DNA from: Acanthosepion esculentum
Taxonomy: Eukaryota; Mollusca; Cephalopoda; Sepiida; Sepiidae
Assembly: GCA_964036315.1 (NCBI GenBank)
Contig: OZ038482.1
Span: forward strand, 9,027,520-9,091,519
Length of the DNA stretch: 64,000 bases
Direction of reading: 5' to 3'
Positions 24,241-35,884 of the stretch are shown in pieces. Below the pieces are notes generated by a model. That model did no database searches. It was not told the DNA's origin and saw nothing but the letters and a program-made list of their open reading frames with translations. Numbering within the stretch: the first letter of the stretch is position 1; each line of letters begins with the position of its first letter. A program made the translations under genes and the position numbers.

Positions 24241-26640
24241 AAAAGTAAATAAATGTTTTATTATTATTATTAGGGGTTATGCATAATAAATTTCCTAGAA
24301 AAAGTTAAATTTTTTTTCCAAGTAAATTGCAGCAAAATATGAAGGAAAAAAAAAAAACATTATTTACCCTATCAAACTCCAACCAACCGTGTCACTTTAT
24401 TTCTGAGGGAAAAAAATGACGTGAGAGGAAATTTGAAGCAAGTTAAGTCTTTTATACTAAATAAGGTAAAAAAAAAAAATTGAATGTAGAATGTGTTGTC
24501 AGTTGATAGGTAAGAAATGGGAATGTTTATAGTTGGTTTGGGATGACTGAAAACAGGAAAAAAGAAAAACTTGTATTTTTTTTTTCTTTTTAGATTGGGC
24601 GGGGCAAAGTGAAAGAAAGCTCTCGCATTAAAAATATATATACAAACAATTTATTATCCTAAAATTTAAATAGCAATTGAGTGTCATTCACTAAGGGATA
24701 TTATGTTTTAGTTTTATGATGGGATTGGGATGGGTAAGGGAATTTTTTTTTGTTTTTATATTTTATTGAGGATTGTTTAACGTCAAAATAAAACACTGAT
24801 AAACTTTCTTTTCCTGTAAGTGTAATAAAGCAAGTTTATCGGAATTATTTACATTTTTTTTTTTACTTTCTGATTTTACTTCTGTTCACTTCAATTAAGT
24901 GTTTGCTTGCTAAAGAACTTCAAAAGCAAAAATAACTTTTCAGTTTTCACTTTTACTTTTTCAATTCTTATATTTAATCAGCTGTTTAATTTAAGAGATT
25001 TTAAAGACAAACTTATGAAGAAAATAATTTTAATTTCAACATATAAAACTTTTTAAAAACTTAAGCGAATTTTTTTCCGATTTTTTAACCAAATTTCCTT
25101 CAGCATCCCTGAATTTTGACTTTTAAAGTGCAATTCTAATTTTTGTCTATATAAAATAAATCATTGAAGAAAAAAAATGTTATTTGTTTTTATTTTTCTT
25201 CCAATTTACGCATTCATTTTTTTTACGTATTTAAAATAACAATAAAGATTTTTGGAGAAAAAAAATGTTTACAATTCCCATCACGGCAGTTCTCATCATT
25301 TTTCAGTTTTTTTATTGAGTGCGTATGTACGCAAAATAAAGATGCTTTCTTGGGAGGGGGGGACGTTAATTAATTAATTTTTTTTTTTTTTACTTTTTCG
25401 TTTTTTTTAAGTGTCTTAATAAAAATTTAAAAAAAATAAACAAAAACCCCTTAAAAAAGAATCCCCAAAAGTGAAGAAACGTCTAAACAAGTGACCCAAT
25501 TTTTATCGTGAATGTCCAGCGGAGTTGGAAATTTGATAAGTTTCAAGTTGTTGCTACTTTCTATAATTTTATTCCGATTCTTAAAATTATAAAAAAGGAA
25601 AAAAAAGGATTAAAAAAACAAAAACAAATGTAAATGTGACCTTCACTGCAAAGTCGGTGTTTTGGGACTAAAATTAAAAAATGGAATTACTGTTGTAAAA
25701 TGCCAAACAAACAAAAACAGTTTTTCTAACAACAAACAAACAAATCTCCTTTGGAGTAAAATTTAAAAAGAAAAAAAACATCCCAAGTCGAAAATCAGGA
25801 TTTTCCTAAAATTCTACTATCCCAAAAAAAGGATGTTTAAGTAAAAATAAAGTGTTTAATTTTTTTTAAATAATAGAAAGAAAAATGATGCTGAGATTTT
25901 ATTTTTTTAAAATTTCTTTAAGACCCAGAAAACCTAAAACTGAATCAACAGCAAAAAAAAAGAAGCTTTTTTTTCGTTGTTGGATAAAAAACAAAAATTT
26001 TTAATTCGCGACTTGAAGAGTTTTTGTTTTGGAATTGGCATTTTTTTTTTTTTTTTTACTCATCGCAAGAATGGAGAAAAATTTCAATATTCTAAAATCC
26101 TTGAAATTAAAACTTTTTTAAAGATTTTATTGTTACAAAAAAAAAAAAATTAACTTTATTGCCAAAGTTCGAAGAAATTCATTTAATAAAGCATTTTTTG
26201 TGTGTTTTCTTATTTATATTTTCATCTTGTAAGAAATTATCGACAAATTTATACAAAAAAATAAATCTTTAAAATTCCAACCCTTTTTTATATTTTAATT
26301 CAAACCAAAATCAGTTCTTTATTCGAAAATCGATAAGAAAAATATTTCCGTTTTTAGATTTATTTTATAATCATTTTTTTTTTCCAGAAAAGAAAATCTT
26401 AATTTTTTTCAAGTCAAAATAAAATGTTATTGCTTTCTTTTTCAAACGACATTATTAATTAGTTTTAGTTGTGTCAAGTAAGCAAAACCAAAAAAGTGGC
26501 CGAAGTTGCAATGTTTGTTTTCGCTCGTCGTTTGGTTCGGGTTTGCAAGGTTTCTTCTTTTTCTTAAAAAATAAAAAAAATTTTGAAACGAAGCTTGATT
26601 CCAAGAATAGAAAGATTTATTCTATTTGAACTGTCGGCTG
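24241..26640. other. Homopolymer-rich AT sequence, likely intron
   Basis: Long A and T runs dominate and no gene was seen. If the exon at 26997-27197 is real, this is probably part of its first intron, since transcription runs leftwards. CpG density rises only near 26500 and beyond. Confidence 0.5.
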
Positions 26641-26671
26641 ATTAAACAGATTCATTAATCAAAGAAGAGAA

Positions 26672-26836
26672 TTGTCTTTTTGTGAGTGTTTCCTATTACA
26701 CACGAAGTACCTGAGGAGAATTATTTATTGGCTTGGAAAAGGGACGTCCCAAGAAGAAGACCATCTTGGTCGGGGTTTCAACAAGAAGCATCACACACGG
26801 CATTACAAGATTTTTCCTCGCTATCCGAGATTAATG
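26672..26836 (+). other. Weak candidate exon on the plus strand
   Basis: A frame reading VPEENYLLAW and then SWSGFQQEAS ends at a consensus donor (ATG then GTAAGA, cut near 26836). There is no in-frame start codon after the upstream TGA, so it could only be an internal or non-canonical exon. It would run toward, not away from, the minus-strand exon. The region is CpG-richer than average. Chance is a serious alternative. Confidence 0.18.
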
Positions 26837-26996
26837 GTAAGAATAAATAAACTATCAGTAGTTCTACAAGAAGGAAAACAGCGGTGAAATCGAGTGGTAG
26901 TAGTAATAATAATAATAATAAAACGAGGAAAACAAGGGACGATGACATATACACACAACACAACATCAAGCCAATGGAGGAAGCTGGTCACCTTAC

Positions 26997-27197
26997 CGTC
27001 GTCGTGATCTCTTTATAGGTCGATATCTTTCGATGGAAGGCCTTGGCCGGTTCCGTATCCACATCACTTTCAGAGGAATAATCGTCCAGCATTGGGAAAC
27101 CACCACTGTCTATTCTTTCAATTGGTGTAACCTCCTTGTGGTCCCTCGTATCATCCGGCCCAGCACCCCTCCACTGACAACTACCACTAGTCGCCAT
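26997..27197 (-). CDS. First coding exon of an unidentified host gene
   Basis: The ATG at 27197 sits in a good context (A at -3, G at +4) with an in-frame TAG just upstream of the 5' leader frame, which fixes the start. The exon encodes 67 residues, begins MATSGSCQWRG, is acidic in the middle (DDYSSESDVDTEP, residues 38-50) and ends KISTYKEITTT. It stops in phase 0 at a consensus donor, ACG then GTAAGG. No signal peptide or membrane segment is visible. The Ser/Asp/Glu cluster looks like a disordered, phosphorylatable N-terminus. The protein family was not recognised. Later exons are expected to the left but were not found, so the intron must be long. Confidence 0.7.
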
Positions 27198-27310
27198 ATT
27201 GCTCCTCCTCCTCCCCTTCCTCCTAAGCTCCAACTACTTCTTCTCCTCCTCCTCCTCTCCGCCGATTGAAACTCGGGTCAAAGGTCAGTCAAAGACCTGG
27301 TCACGGGTCA
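27198..27310 (-). promoter_or_regulatory. 5' leader and probable promoter-proximal region
   Basis: Upstream of the ATG on the minus strand is a purine-rich leader (GGAGGAGGAGGAG type, about 27210-27260), preceded by CpG-bearing sequence with GGTCA/TGACC half-sites (about 27275-27312). No TATA box was identified. The transcription start cannot be placed from sequence alone. Confidence 0.4.
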
Positions 27311-28740
27311 ACAAACCTTACACAATCCTTCTTTTTCTTAAGCAATAATATTTTTTTCTTTTTTCACTCTAACAAATATTTCTTCAAGATTTATCTTTAA
27401 AATCTTATTTTACTTACTTTAGTGTTGCATCTAATGTGGAATTCACTTTTACACTTTAATAAAAAAAAATCATGCAATTCATTTTCTTTAATCATTTTAA
27501 TTGTTCAGAAATCAATGCAACAAACTCAAATGTAATTTCAATCTTATTCATAATTTCAGTTTACTAAATTCAAAACTCAAAACTAAATATGAATTAATGT
27601 ATAAAACTTTCTCATATCAACAAAAGTCTAAAAGGAAAACAAGAAATAAATGAAATTTACTTCAAATCAATTTTTAGACATTAAATTTTGAAAATGATGA
27701 AATATTGACAAGCTTTTCACAAAAAGCTTTTACAGGGCTAATGATGATGATAATGCTACAAAAATAAAATTCATTTTCAAATCCAAAAGAATACAGTCAT
27801 CATCATCAGTATTGTCATCATCATCATAATTATCATCATTCATACATTCAATGATTGTAAAAATCCATTCTTTATTTGAAGTTTATTTCAAAGTTGAATT
27901 TTGTGACATTGCCCATGTAAAAAAAAAAGATCACCTTCATTATAAGATTGTTACTTGATTCAGAGGATATATTTAATATTTATTGATTCTTTGTTATCCG
28001 TTACATTTAGGGTTATTTTTTCTTTATTTTTCTTCTTTTGTAAAGTATCTTCCAAATAGAGTAAAACAAAAAAAAATAATTTCAATGCAACAATTTTTTT
28101 ATATATGTTAAAAAATTTTTATATACATATATATACAGGGTATAAGTAAGTATGAATCACTCTGACTGGAATTCTAATTTTTATTGTAGCATTTTGGTTG
28201 ATTCATTCTTCAGCCACATAACAAAATCTGGTCAATAATAAGAAGAAATTTTTAACTCTGAACAAAAATAAAGTTTTCAAATATTATAACAATTGAGTAA
28301 AATGAAATTGAATAAAAAAAAAATGAATGCTTAGGTCATTTTACTTTGATATTATTCTTCCTCATTCTATATAAATTCAGAAATATCTGTCATATATCAA
28401 TATGGTTTTATTAATAATAATATTTTTATGTTCAATCTGAAAACATTTTAAGCATAAATAACTGGGATATCATAAATTTAGTCAAACATCTCAAAAGTAC
28501 TTTTTTTGGCATTGAAGTGAGTTACATGAAATTTCAAAATAAGATTTGCTTTTTATATTTTAATTTTAATGTGTATATATTAATGAAATGATAATTTAGT
28601 TTTAAACAAATCATTAAAAATAAATAATCGATTTAATTTTATATAAAAGTTTAGATATGAAATTCATTTTTCAAATAATATCTTCATAAAAATTTATAAT
28701 AAATATTTGGGATTTGTTTAAATTTGATTGGTTTGGTTTG
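27311..28740. other. AT-rich sequence, two TCA/TGA microsatellites
   Basis: No gene was seen. Imperfect (TGA)n lies at about 27741-27752 and (TCA)n at about 27797-27840, in opposite polarity and able to pair with each other. Confidence 0.5.
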
Positions 28741-29150
28741 ATTTGTTTTATAGCATATCAGCCTCAATGGGCTATTTAATGCCAACAAGATTTTTATTGC
28801 TGGTAATATTTTTTCCCAGAAATGTATTGCTGATAATATTTTTTCCAAAAAGGTATTGCTGGTAATAATTTTTTCTTCAAAAATCTATTGCTGGTAATTT
28901 TTTTTACAAAAAACATATTGTTGGTATTAAAACCCATTTTTACACTTTCATAGTGTTTTGACCCTAGTTTGGGTTTAAGTATTTACCCATAGCTGGGACC
29001 ATAATAGGCGCTACCACCCTGGGTCAGGGTGTATATTACAACACCAACAATAAAGAAGTGATTCCACGCTCCACAAAACCTCCTGATCAGAGGCCTTGCT
29101 GTCGGATGTAGTTTATCATCTTACCCAGAATGTGTATACTAAGGACGTTT
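28740..29150. repeat. Interspersed repeat with 30-bp tandem units
   Basis: TATTGCTGGTAAT-type units start at 28795, 28825, 28854, 28886 and 28916 (spacings 29-32 bp), each followed by a T run. The flanks (GGGCTATTTAATGCCA near 28770 and GTATTTACCCATAGCTGGG near 28978) resemble parts of 41220-41345, so this looks like a tandem expansion inside a dispersed SINE-like repeat. Confidence 0.6.
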
Positions 29151-29429
29151 AAATTTGAAAGAAGCTTATTAATTAAAAACAAATTATTGAAATATTTTCA
29201 TTTTTTTTTTTTTATTCAAATAGTTTTTTAATATTTTCTCATTTATTTTTTAAAATCACCAACATTATTTTAATTATGTAGTGTTGTTCTTATTATTAAT
29301 AACAACAATAATAATATGATCTTTTGCAAGTTATATATTAATATATGTAATATATACTTTATTTATTATTAATTCACAAATTTTAAAAAAGTAATAGAAC
29401 TAAATGAAATGAATGTAAACAGTCCAATC

Positions 29430-30335
29430 AGCAGGGATTTGATATACTTGGTATTTACCCGAGCTCTGCCCATAGGTATAGCCTCTTCAGAATTCCTCTT
29501 CGCCCAAAGGCAGAGAGTTCGACAAGCTAATGTTTTGATATATTCTGTATTTACCTGAGCTCCCCACAGAGCAGGATGTGGCACAAGGCAAAAATTCCCC
29601 ATAGTGCCCATAATAATGGGGTCAGGTAGCTGTCTATGTCTCCAGATGAGACTCTACCCTTCAGCATAGCCTCATCTGAGTTCCTCCCTGCCTGGAAGCA
29701 GAAAGGTCAACAAGCAGAGCCAAGCTTCAAGCTTTGATATACTTGGTATTTACCCAAGCTGTCTACCTCCCCAGATGAGCATCTGCCATAGCCTCATCTG
29801 GGTTCCTCTCTACCCAAAGGCAAAGAGTTTAACAAGCTGAGTATTGTCAAACCCAAAGATTTGATGAACTGAACTCGGTATTTACCCAAGTCATCCCTAC
29901 AAGATGAGATGTGGCACAAGGCTGGTTTTATGTTTTTTTTATATTTATTTTTTAGGCACAGGCAAAAATTCCCTGTAGACCCCATATGTACAGGGTTGTG
30001 TTGCAGCCTACCTCCCCAGACAAGATTCTGCCCTTCAGCATAGGCCTGTCAAGCTAAGAACTGTTAAACCCAAAGATTTGACAAACAATATTTACCCATT
30101 ACCTCCCCACAAGGTGGAATGTGGCACAAGGACAGTTTTTTTTACATGGGGCTTTTTGAGTCCATAGGCTTGGGCGAAAATTTGCTGTATACACAGGGTC
30201 AGGTAGCTCTCTACCTCTCCAGATGAGACTCTGCCCTTTGGCATAGCTTCATCTACATTCCTTCCTGGCAGAGAGGTTAACAAGCAGTGTTCACAAACCC
30301 AGATGTTTGGGGGAAATTGCATATGAGCAGAGTTC
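29430..30335 (+). repeat. Cluster of hairpin-rich repeats, about five degraded units
   Basis: Units share, in order, a GGTATTTACCC block (29438, 29533, 29734, 29858 and 30075 as first or variant copies), ATGTGGCACAAGG (near 29575, 29909 and 30118), a GGTCAGGTAGC block, an inverted CAGATGAG...CTCATCTG segment (29643-29678, 29771-29807, with a weaker form near 30220-30254) and CTGCC...GGCAGAGAG. Units are irregular in length. A better preserved single copy is nested in the solo LTR at 44256-44429. Class unknown. Confidence 0.75.
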
Positions 30336-30394
30336 TCCTATATATGTGTTCAGGACAGATCCATTAATGGGGGAGATGGATCATACCACATTGT

Positions 30395-30655
30395 AAATCC
30401 AAAATTTTTATATTCCATAAATTATTGAGGTGTTTTACAAAAATTGTTTTTCTTTTTTTTTTTGTACAACAGGAAATACAAAATAAACACAGGAAGATTA
30501 CTTAATGACTCCTCTTACTACTTCAACTTGGACTTTTACTCTATCACATGAACTGCCTGTTTGATATATTGTCCTTTATTTATTCCTGGTGTATAGACGT
30601 AATAGTAGATAAAATATGTGCAAATATTTAACAGAAAAATGTTCCATTTTAATGT
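30395..30655 (+). repeat. Interspersed repeat, copy 1 (copy 2 at 47805-48085)
   Basis: Shares AATTTTTATATTCCA, TTGTACAACAGGAAAT, ATGACTCCTCTTACTACTTC and CAAATATTTAACAGAAAAATG in the same order with 47805-48085. No coding capacity was recognised. Confidence 0.75.
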
Positions 30656-31449
30656 GTTACTTTAAGAGTATAAAATTTCTAATAACTTGAAAATTATCCA
30701 TGCTTAAAAGTTTAACCTTTGCAGATTAATAATTTGATATATGTGGCGTAATATTTTTCTTTCTCCATAAAATTATTATATAACGATAAGTTAATTAAAT
30801 TTCATTTTAAGTTGGTGTCCACTCAGTCAAGATATTGTATCTTATTAAAATTTTCAGTAAAAGGAAGTTATTATTTTATCTGAAATTGATGAATGTTCTA
30901 ATAGTGTGTTCACTATAATTTGAATCTAATTTGTTTGTGTTATCAAGCCTCAAATTATAAAGATTTTTAAAGTTTTTTGTCACAAACACTACATATTTAA
31001 ACATTAGTTTGTCAATTTTGACTCTCTGCTGGAATGATCTAGAAATGTGTTTTACGTGACCAGATAACACTGTGCCAATCTTCCACGGTCTAATGACAAT
31101 GTCCTCTGAGGTGTCAGCAATAGTATGTTTGTTTATTGTTAACTACAAAACCATGGAATACTGCATATGCTGCACAATACATTGAATTTGGATGTAATTT
31201 GTTACAGTATTTCCCTTTGAAGTAATAACTAAAACAGGTAGATTCAAGCAATTTGCCAAAAATAGATCAAAATACAGAATTGCTAGCTCCCACCTTATTT
31301 AATTTCATGAAATTTCAAGAAGTTAAGTTTTGTACAGCTTAATATTTATATTAATTAAATGCAGAAGTCTTTGGAGAATTTAAATCATCAATTTTAAAAA
31401 AAAAAAAAAACCTCACTTACAGAAAATAAAAAAATGTAAAAAAAGATAT
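30656..31449. other. AT-rich sequence without recognised gene
   Basis: Nothing supported beyond an A run near 31398. Confidence 0.45.
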
Positions 31450-31932
31450 TGTATGTATATAGCTGGCCACTTGTATTCGAGGATACCCATCTACTAGGGC
31501 GGCTAGCCAATTCCTATTACAGACACTTGCTCAGGTTCATTTGTGTTTATTCAACACCCACGGAGCCCACCTGTGGTTTATACTGCAACTATGTTGAGCA
31601 GACTGTAGCTACAGTTTCTGGGAAAGATCGTGTTATCTAGCATGATTAACAATTTGAACAAGGCCAGCACACTCAAGCCCTCGGCCACAATGACTTGTGA
31701 CTTCATGCTAGCACAGCTATCGAGAGCACCCAAAGGTTTTGTCTACCCAATTTTACACACAAGGCTTGGGCCAACCTGTGATGTGATTTTTAGGCACTTT
31801 CCAAAGGAGCCGCACGCTGGGATCAACACGACAATACCAGAGAGCCTCCTTCCTAACAAATCGACCATGGTGAAATTCGAACCCTGATCTCATGGTCAGA
31901 ATACAAACATTCTAACCACTCGGCCAAGATAT
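31450..31932 (-). mobile_element. Long tRNA-headed SINE, about 480 bp
   Basis: Minus strand from about 31930: TTGGCCGAGTGGTTAGAATG (A-box region, very tRNA-like), then CAGGGTTCGAATTTCACC (B box). The body runs to about 31450 and matches the plus-strand copy at 38605-39045, for example the GCTAGCACA and CACAAGTC blocks. The open frames at 31449-31887 run antisense to this SINE and are not genes. Confidence 0.78.
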
Positions 31933-32299
31933 TATTTAATTAGAAAAGCTTTTAATTGTTTTATGAATAAGAAATATTAAGGACACAATTGTCTTAAGAA
32001 AAACAATTTTTTTGATAAATAATGGATTTTTACTAGAATTGTTTTCATTTCTTAAATTTTTAATTAGAATAATTTATAAAGTTTTTAAATCTTTAGAAAT
32101 TCTGTATTAATTTGTACCAGTTAGGTGATAAGGTTATTAAGTAAAAACTATATTTCCTAATCATAAATGAAAAAGCTTACTACAATTTCGTGTCATCCAA
32201 TATTTTGAAAAGTATTATTTTTGTGTGTGAAAACATGCCAAATTTTGTAAATGCTGACATCTATGCATGATATTATCAAAAAATAAGAGTTAACTATAA
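31933..32299. other. AT-rich spacer
   Basis: Nothing recognised between the SINE and the LINE fragment. Confidence 0.45.
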
Positions 32300-35200
32300 T
32301 AAAATTAAAGCCAGTTTTGTTTTAGATGCCTTAAGATTAACAAGGCATCCTTTACCCCATTTAACAACAGAATGTAAGTCATTTTTGACATCAGCCACCA
32401 ATTTGACCTTATTGAACTGATCAGATTTACTATCGAGACAGGAGTAAATGGTTATGTCATCAGCATAGATACCAAGTTGAGAGCTGATGCCATCAGAAAG
32501 GTAAGCCTAATAAGATACAGTTTGGTCATTTTGTATATCAGCTGCCATTTTGACATTATCAAACTGATCAGACTTACTATCGCGACAGGAATAAATGGTT
32601 GTGTCATCAGCATAGATATCAAGTTGAGAGCTGGTACCAACAGAAAGGTAAGGCAAATAAGATACAGTTTGGTCATTTTGTATATCAGCTGCCATTTTGA
32701 CCTTATCAAGCTGATAAGACTTACTATCGAGACAGGAATAAATGGTTGTGTCATCAGCATAGATATCAAGTTGAGAGCTGATGCCATCGGAAAGGTAAGC
32801 TAAATGAGATACAGTTTGGTCATTTTGTATATCAGCTGCCATTTTGATCTTATCAAACTGATCAGACTGACTATCGAGACAGGAATAAATGGTTGTGTCA
32901 TCAGCATAGATATCAAGTTGTGAGCTGGTACCAACAGAAAGGTAAGGCAAATAAGATGCAGTTGGTCATTTTGTATATCAGCTGCCATTTTGACCTTATC
33001 AAGCTGATAAGACTTACTATCGAGACAGGAATAAATGGTTGTGTCATCAGCATAGATATCAAGTTGAGAGCTGATGCCATCGGAAAGGTAAGCTAAATGA
33101 GATACAGTTTGGTCATTTTGTATATCAGCTGCCATTTTGATCTTATCAAACTGATCAGACTGACTATCGAGACAGGAATAAATGGTTGTGTCATCAGCAT
33201 AGATATCAAGTTGTGAGCTGGTACCAACAGAAAGGTAAGGCAAATAAGATGCAGTTGGTCATTTTGTATATCAGCTGCCATTTTGACCTTATCAAGCTGA
33301 TAAGACTTACTATCGAGACAGGAATAAATGGTTGTGTCATCAGCATAGATATCAAGTTGAGAGCTGATGCCATCGGAAAGGTAAGCTAAATGAGATACAG
33401 TTTGGTCATTTTGTATATCAGCTGCCATTTTGATCTTATCAAACTGATCAGACTTACTATCGAGACAGGAATAAATGGTTGTGTCATCAGCATAGATATC
33501 AAGTTGAGAGCTGATGCCATCGGAAAGGTAAGGCAAATAAGATACAGTTTGGTCATTTTGTATATCAGGTGCCATTTTGACCTTATCAAACTGATCAGAC
33601 TTACTATCGAGACAGGAATAAATGGTTGTGTCATCAGCATAGATACCAAGTTGAGAGCTGATGCCATCGGAAAGGTAAGCCAAATAAGATACAGTTTGGT
33701 CATTTTGTATATCAGCTGCCATTTTGACCTTATCAAACTGATCAGATTTACTATCGAGACAGGAATATATGGTTGTGTCATCAGCATAGATATCAAGTTG
33801 AGAGCTGATGCCATCGGAAAGGTAAGCTAAATGAGATACAGTTTGGTCATTTTGTATATCAGCTGCCATTTTGATCTTATCAAACTGATCAGACTGACTA
33901 TCGAGACAGGAATAAATGGTTGTGTCATCAGCATAGATATCAAGTTGTGAGCTGGTACCAACAGAAAGGTAAGGCAAATAAGATGCAGTTGGTCATTTTG
34001 TATATCAGCTGCCATTTTGACCTTATCAAGCTGATAAGACTTACTATCGAGACAGGAATAAATGGTTGTGTCATCAGCATAGATATCAAGTTGAGAGCTG
34101 ATGCCATCGGAAAGGTAAGCTAAATGAGATACAGTTTGGTCATTTTGTATATCAGCTGCCATTTTGATCTTATCAAACTGATCAGACTGACTATCGAGAC
34201 AGGAATAAATGGTTGTGTCATCAGCATAGATATCAAGTTGTGAGCTGGTACCAACAGAAAGGTAAGGCAAATAAGATGCAGTTGGTCATTTTGTATATCA
34301 GCTGCCATTTTGACCTTATCAAGCTGATAAGACTTACTATCGAGACAGGAATAAATGGTTGTGTCATCAGCATAGATATCAAGTTGAGAGCTGATGCCAT
34401 CGGAAAGGTAAGCTAAATGAGATACAGTTTGGTCATTTTGTATATCAGCTGCCATTTTGATCTTATCAAACTGATCAGACTTACTATCGAGACAGGAATA
34501 AATGGTTGTGTCATCAGCATAGATATCAAGTTGAGAGCTGATGCCATCGGAAAGGTAAGGCAAATAAGATACAGTTTGGTCATTTTGTATATCAGGTGCC
34601 ATTTTGACCTTATCAAACTGATCAGACTTACTATCGAGACAGGAATAAATGGTTGTGTCATCAGCATAGATACCAAGTTGAGAGCTGATGCCATCGGAAA
34701 GGTAAGCCAAATAAGATACAGTTTGGTCATTTTGTATATCAGCTGCCATTTTGACCTTATCAAACTGATCAGATTTACTATCGAGACAGGAATATATGGT
34801 TGTGTCATCAGCATAGATATCAAGTTGAGAGCTGATGCCATCGGAAAGGTAAGGCAAATAAGATACAGTTTGGTCATTTTGTATATCAGGTGCCATTTTG
34901 ACCTTATCAAACTGATCAGACTTACTATCGAGACAGGAATAAATGGTTGTGTCATCAGCATAGATACCAAGTTGAGAGCTGATGCCATCGGAAAGGTAAG
35001 CCAAATAAGATACAGTTTGGTCATTTTGTATATCAGCTGCCATTTTGACCTTATCAAACTGATCAGATTTACTATCGAGACAGGAATATATGGTTGTGTC
35101 ATCAGCATAGATATCAAGTTGAGAGCTGATGCCATCGGAAAGGTAAGCCAAATAAGATACAGTTTGGTCATTTTGTATATCAGGTGACATTTTGATCTTA

Positions 35201-35600
35201 TCAAACTGATCAGACTTACTATCGAGACAGGAATAAATGGTTGTGTCATCAGTGTAGATACCAAGTTGAGAGCTGATACCATCAGGGAGGTTGTTAAAAA
35301 AAATTAAAAACAAAGTAGGACCAAGGATAGAGCCCTGGGAGACACCAGCATTAGTACAAAAAGATCTAGAAGAGTGGCCATTCAGGACAACTTTCATTTC
35401 ACCATTTGATAAGAAAGACTGAATCAGTTCAAAATTTCATCAGGAAACACCATAACTTATTAAATTGTGAAGAAGACTGTTATGCCAAACCCTGTCAAAG
35501 GCTTTCGAGATTTCCAAAGCAACAGCCTGAGCTTCACTATTTCTATCTAAAGATTGATAGGGTATAAAGGTTTGTTGATGCCAACTGTCTTTTAACTTTC
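32300..35600 (-). mobile_element. LINE reverse-transcriptase fragment with amplified catalytic motif
   Basis: Minus strand reads RT motif A (ALEISKAFDRVWH, near 35500), then MKVVLNGHSSRSF, the GVSQGSILGPTLFLIF segment (near 35330), then 20 tandem copies of the motif C region (YADDTTIYSC), and finally motif D-like KNDLHSVVKWGKG with VNLKASKTKL (32390-32310). The array is thus inserted exactly within an otherwise correct RT order A, B, C, D. The family is the same as the LINE at 49.4-50.6 kb, which has a single motif C. The fragment has stops (near 35440) and frameshifts and lacks both ends. Confidence 0.9.
32390..35290 (-). repeat. 20-copy, 147-bp tandem array of the RT YADD region
   Basis: The anchor TATCGAGACAGG (one variant TATCGCGACAGG) occurs at 32431, 32578, 32725, 32872, 33018, 33165, 33311, 33458, 33605, 33752, 33899, 34045, 34192, 34338, 34485, 34632, 34779, 34926, 35073 and 35220. 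Fifteen spacings are 147 bp and four are 146 bp. Each unit encodes 49 residues on the minus strand around YADDTTIYS; the 35220 unit has YTDD. The 146-bp units share a GATGCAGTTGG variant that shifts frame. Higher-order repeats exist: a 1027-bp block of seven units (about 32800-33825 and 33827-34850), 293-bp two-unit and 294-bp two-unit repeats. Since 147 is divisible by three, long frames on both strands are automatic. Confidence 0.97.
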
Positions 35601-35884
35601 CTTTAAACTTTAAACAAGGCCTCTTTAATATATGGCACTTTAATATACAACTGCTTCTCCTCCACCATAAATGGTATCCTCATAGTTACCATCTTTGTTA
35701 GACTTTAGCACTTTAATTCTTGAACCAGGGAGGCCCTGCAGATTTCCTATGCCATTCTTGGTATGCTCTTCATACTGTTATCTGAGAAATACCTCAAGCA
35801 GTTACTACCTTGGAGATAGAGTTTTATGCCCCGCCATGATAATTCCACAAACACTGTTAAATGCTACATCACCACAATTATATA

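Noticed and set aside
31449..31887. Open frames at 31449-31887 as small genes
   Set aside because: They run antisense through a long tRNA-headed SINE that recurs at 38.6 kb.
32477..35187. Long plus-strand open frames across the 147-bp array (for example 34417-35187)
   Set aside because: Antisense by-products: the unit is a multiple of three, so any frame open in one unit stays open. The LINE reading is on the minus strand.
32390..35290. Array as a CRISPR
   Set aside because: Units are 147 bp of near-identical coding sequence without repeat-spacer structure, in a eukaryote.
32390..35290. CTGATGA in every array unit as hammerhead cores
   Set aside because: It is simply the minus-strand DNA of Tyr-Ala-Asp-Asp (GCTGATGAC). 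No GAAA core or flanking stems are at the right distance.
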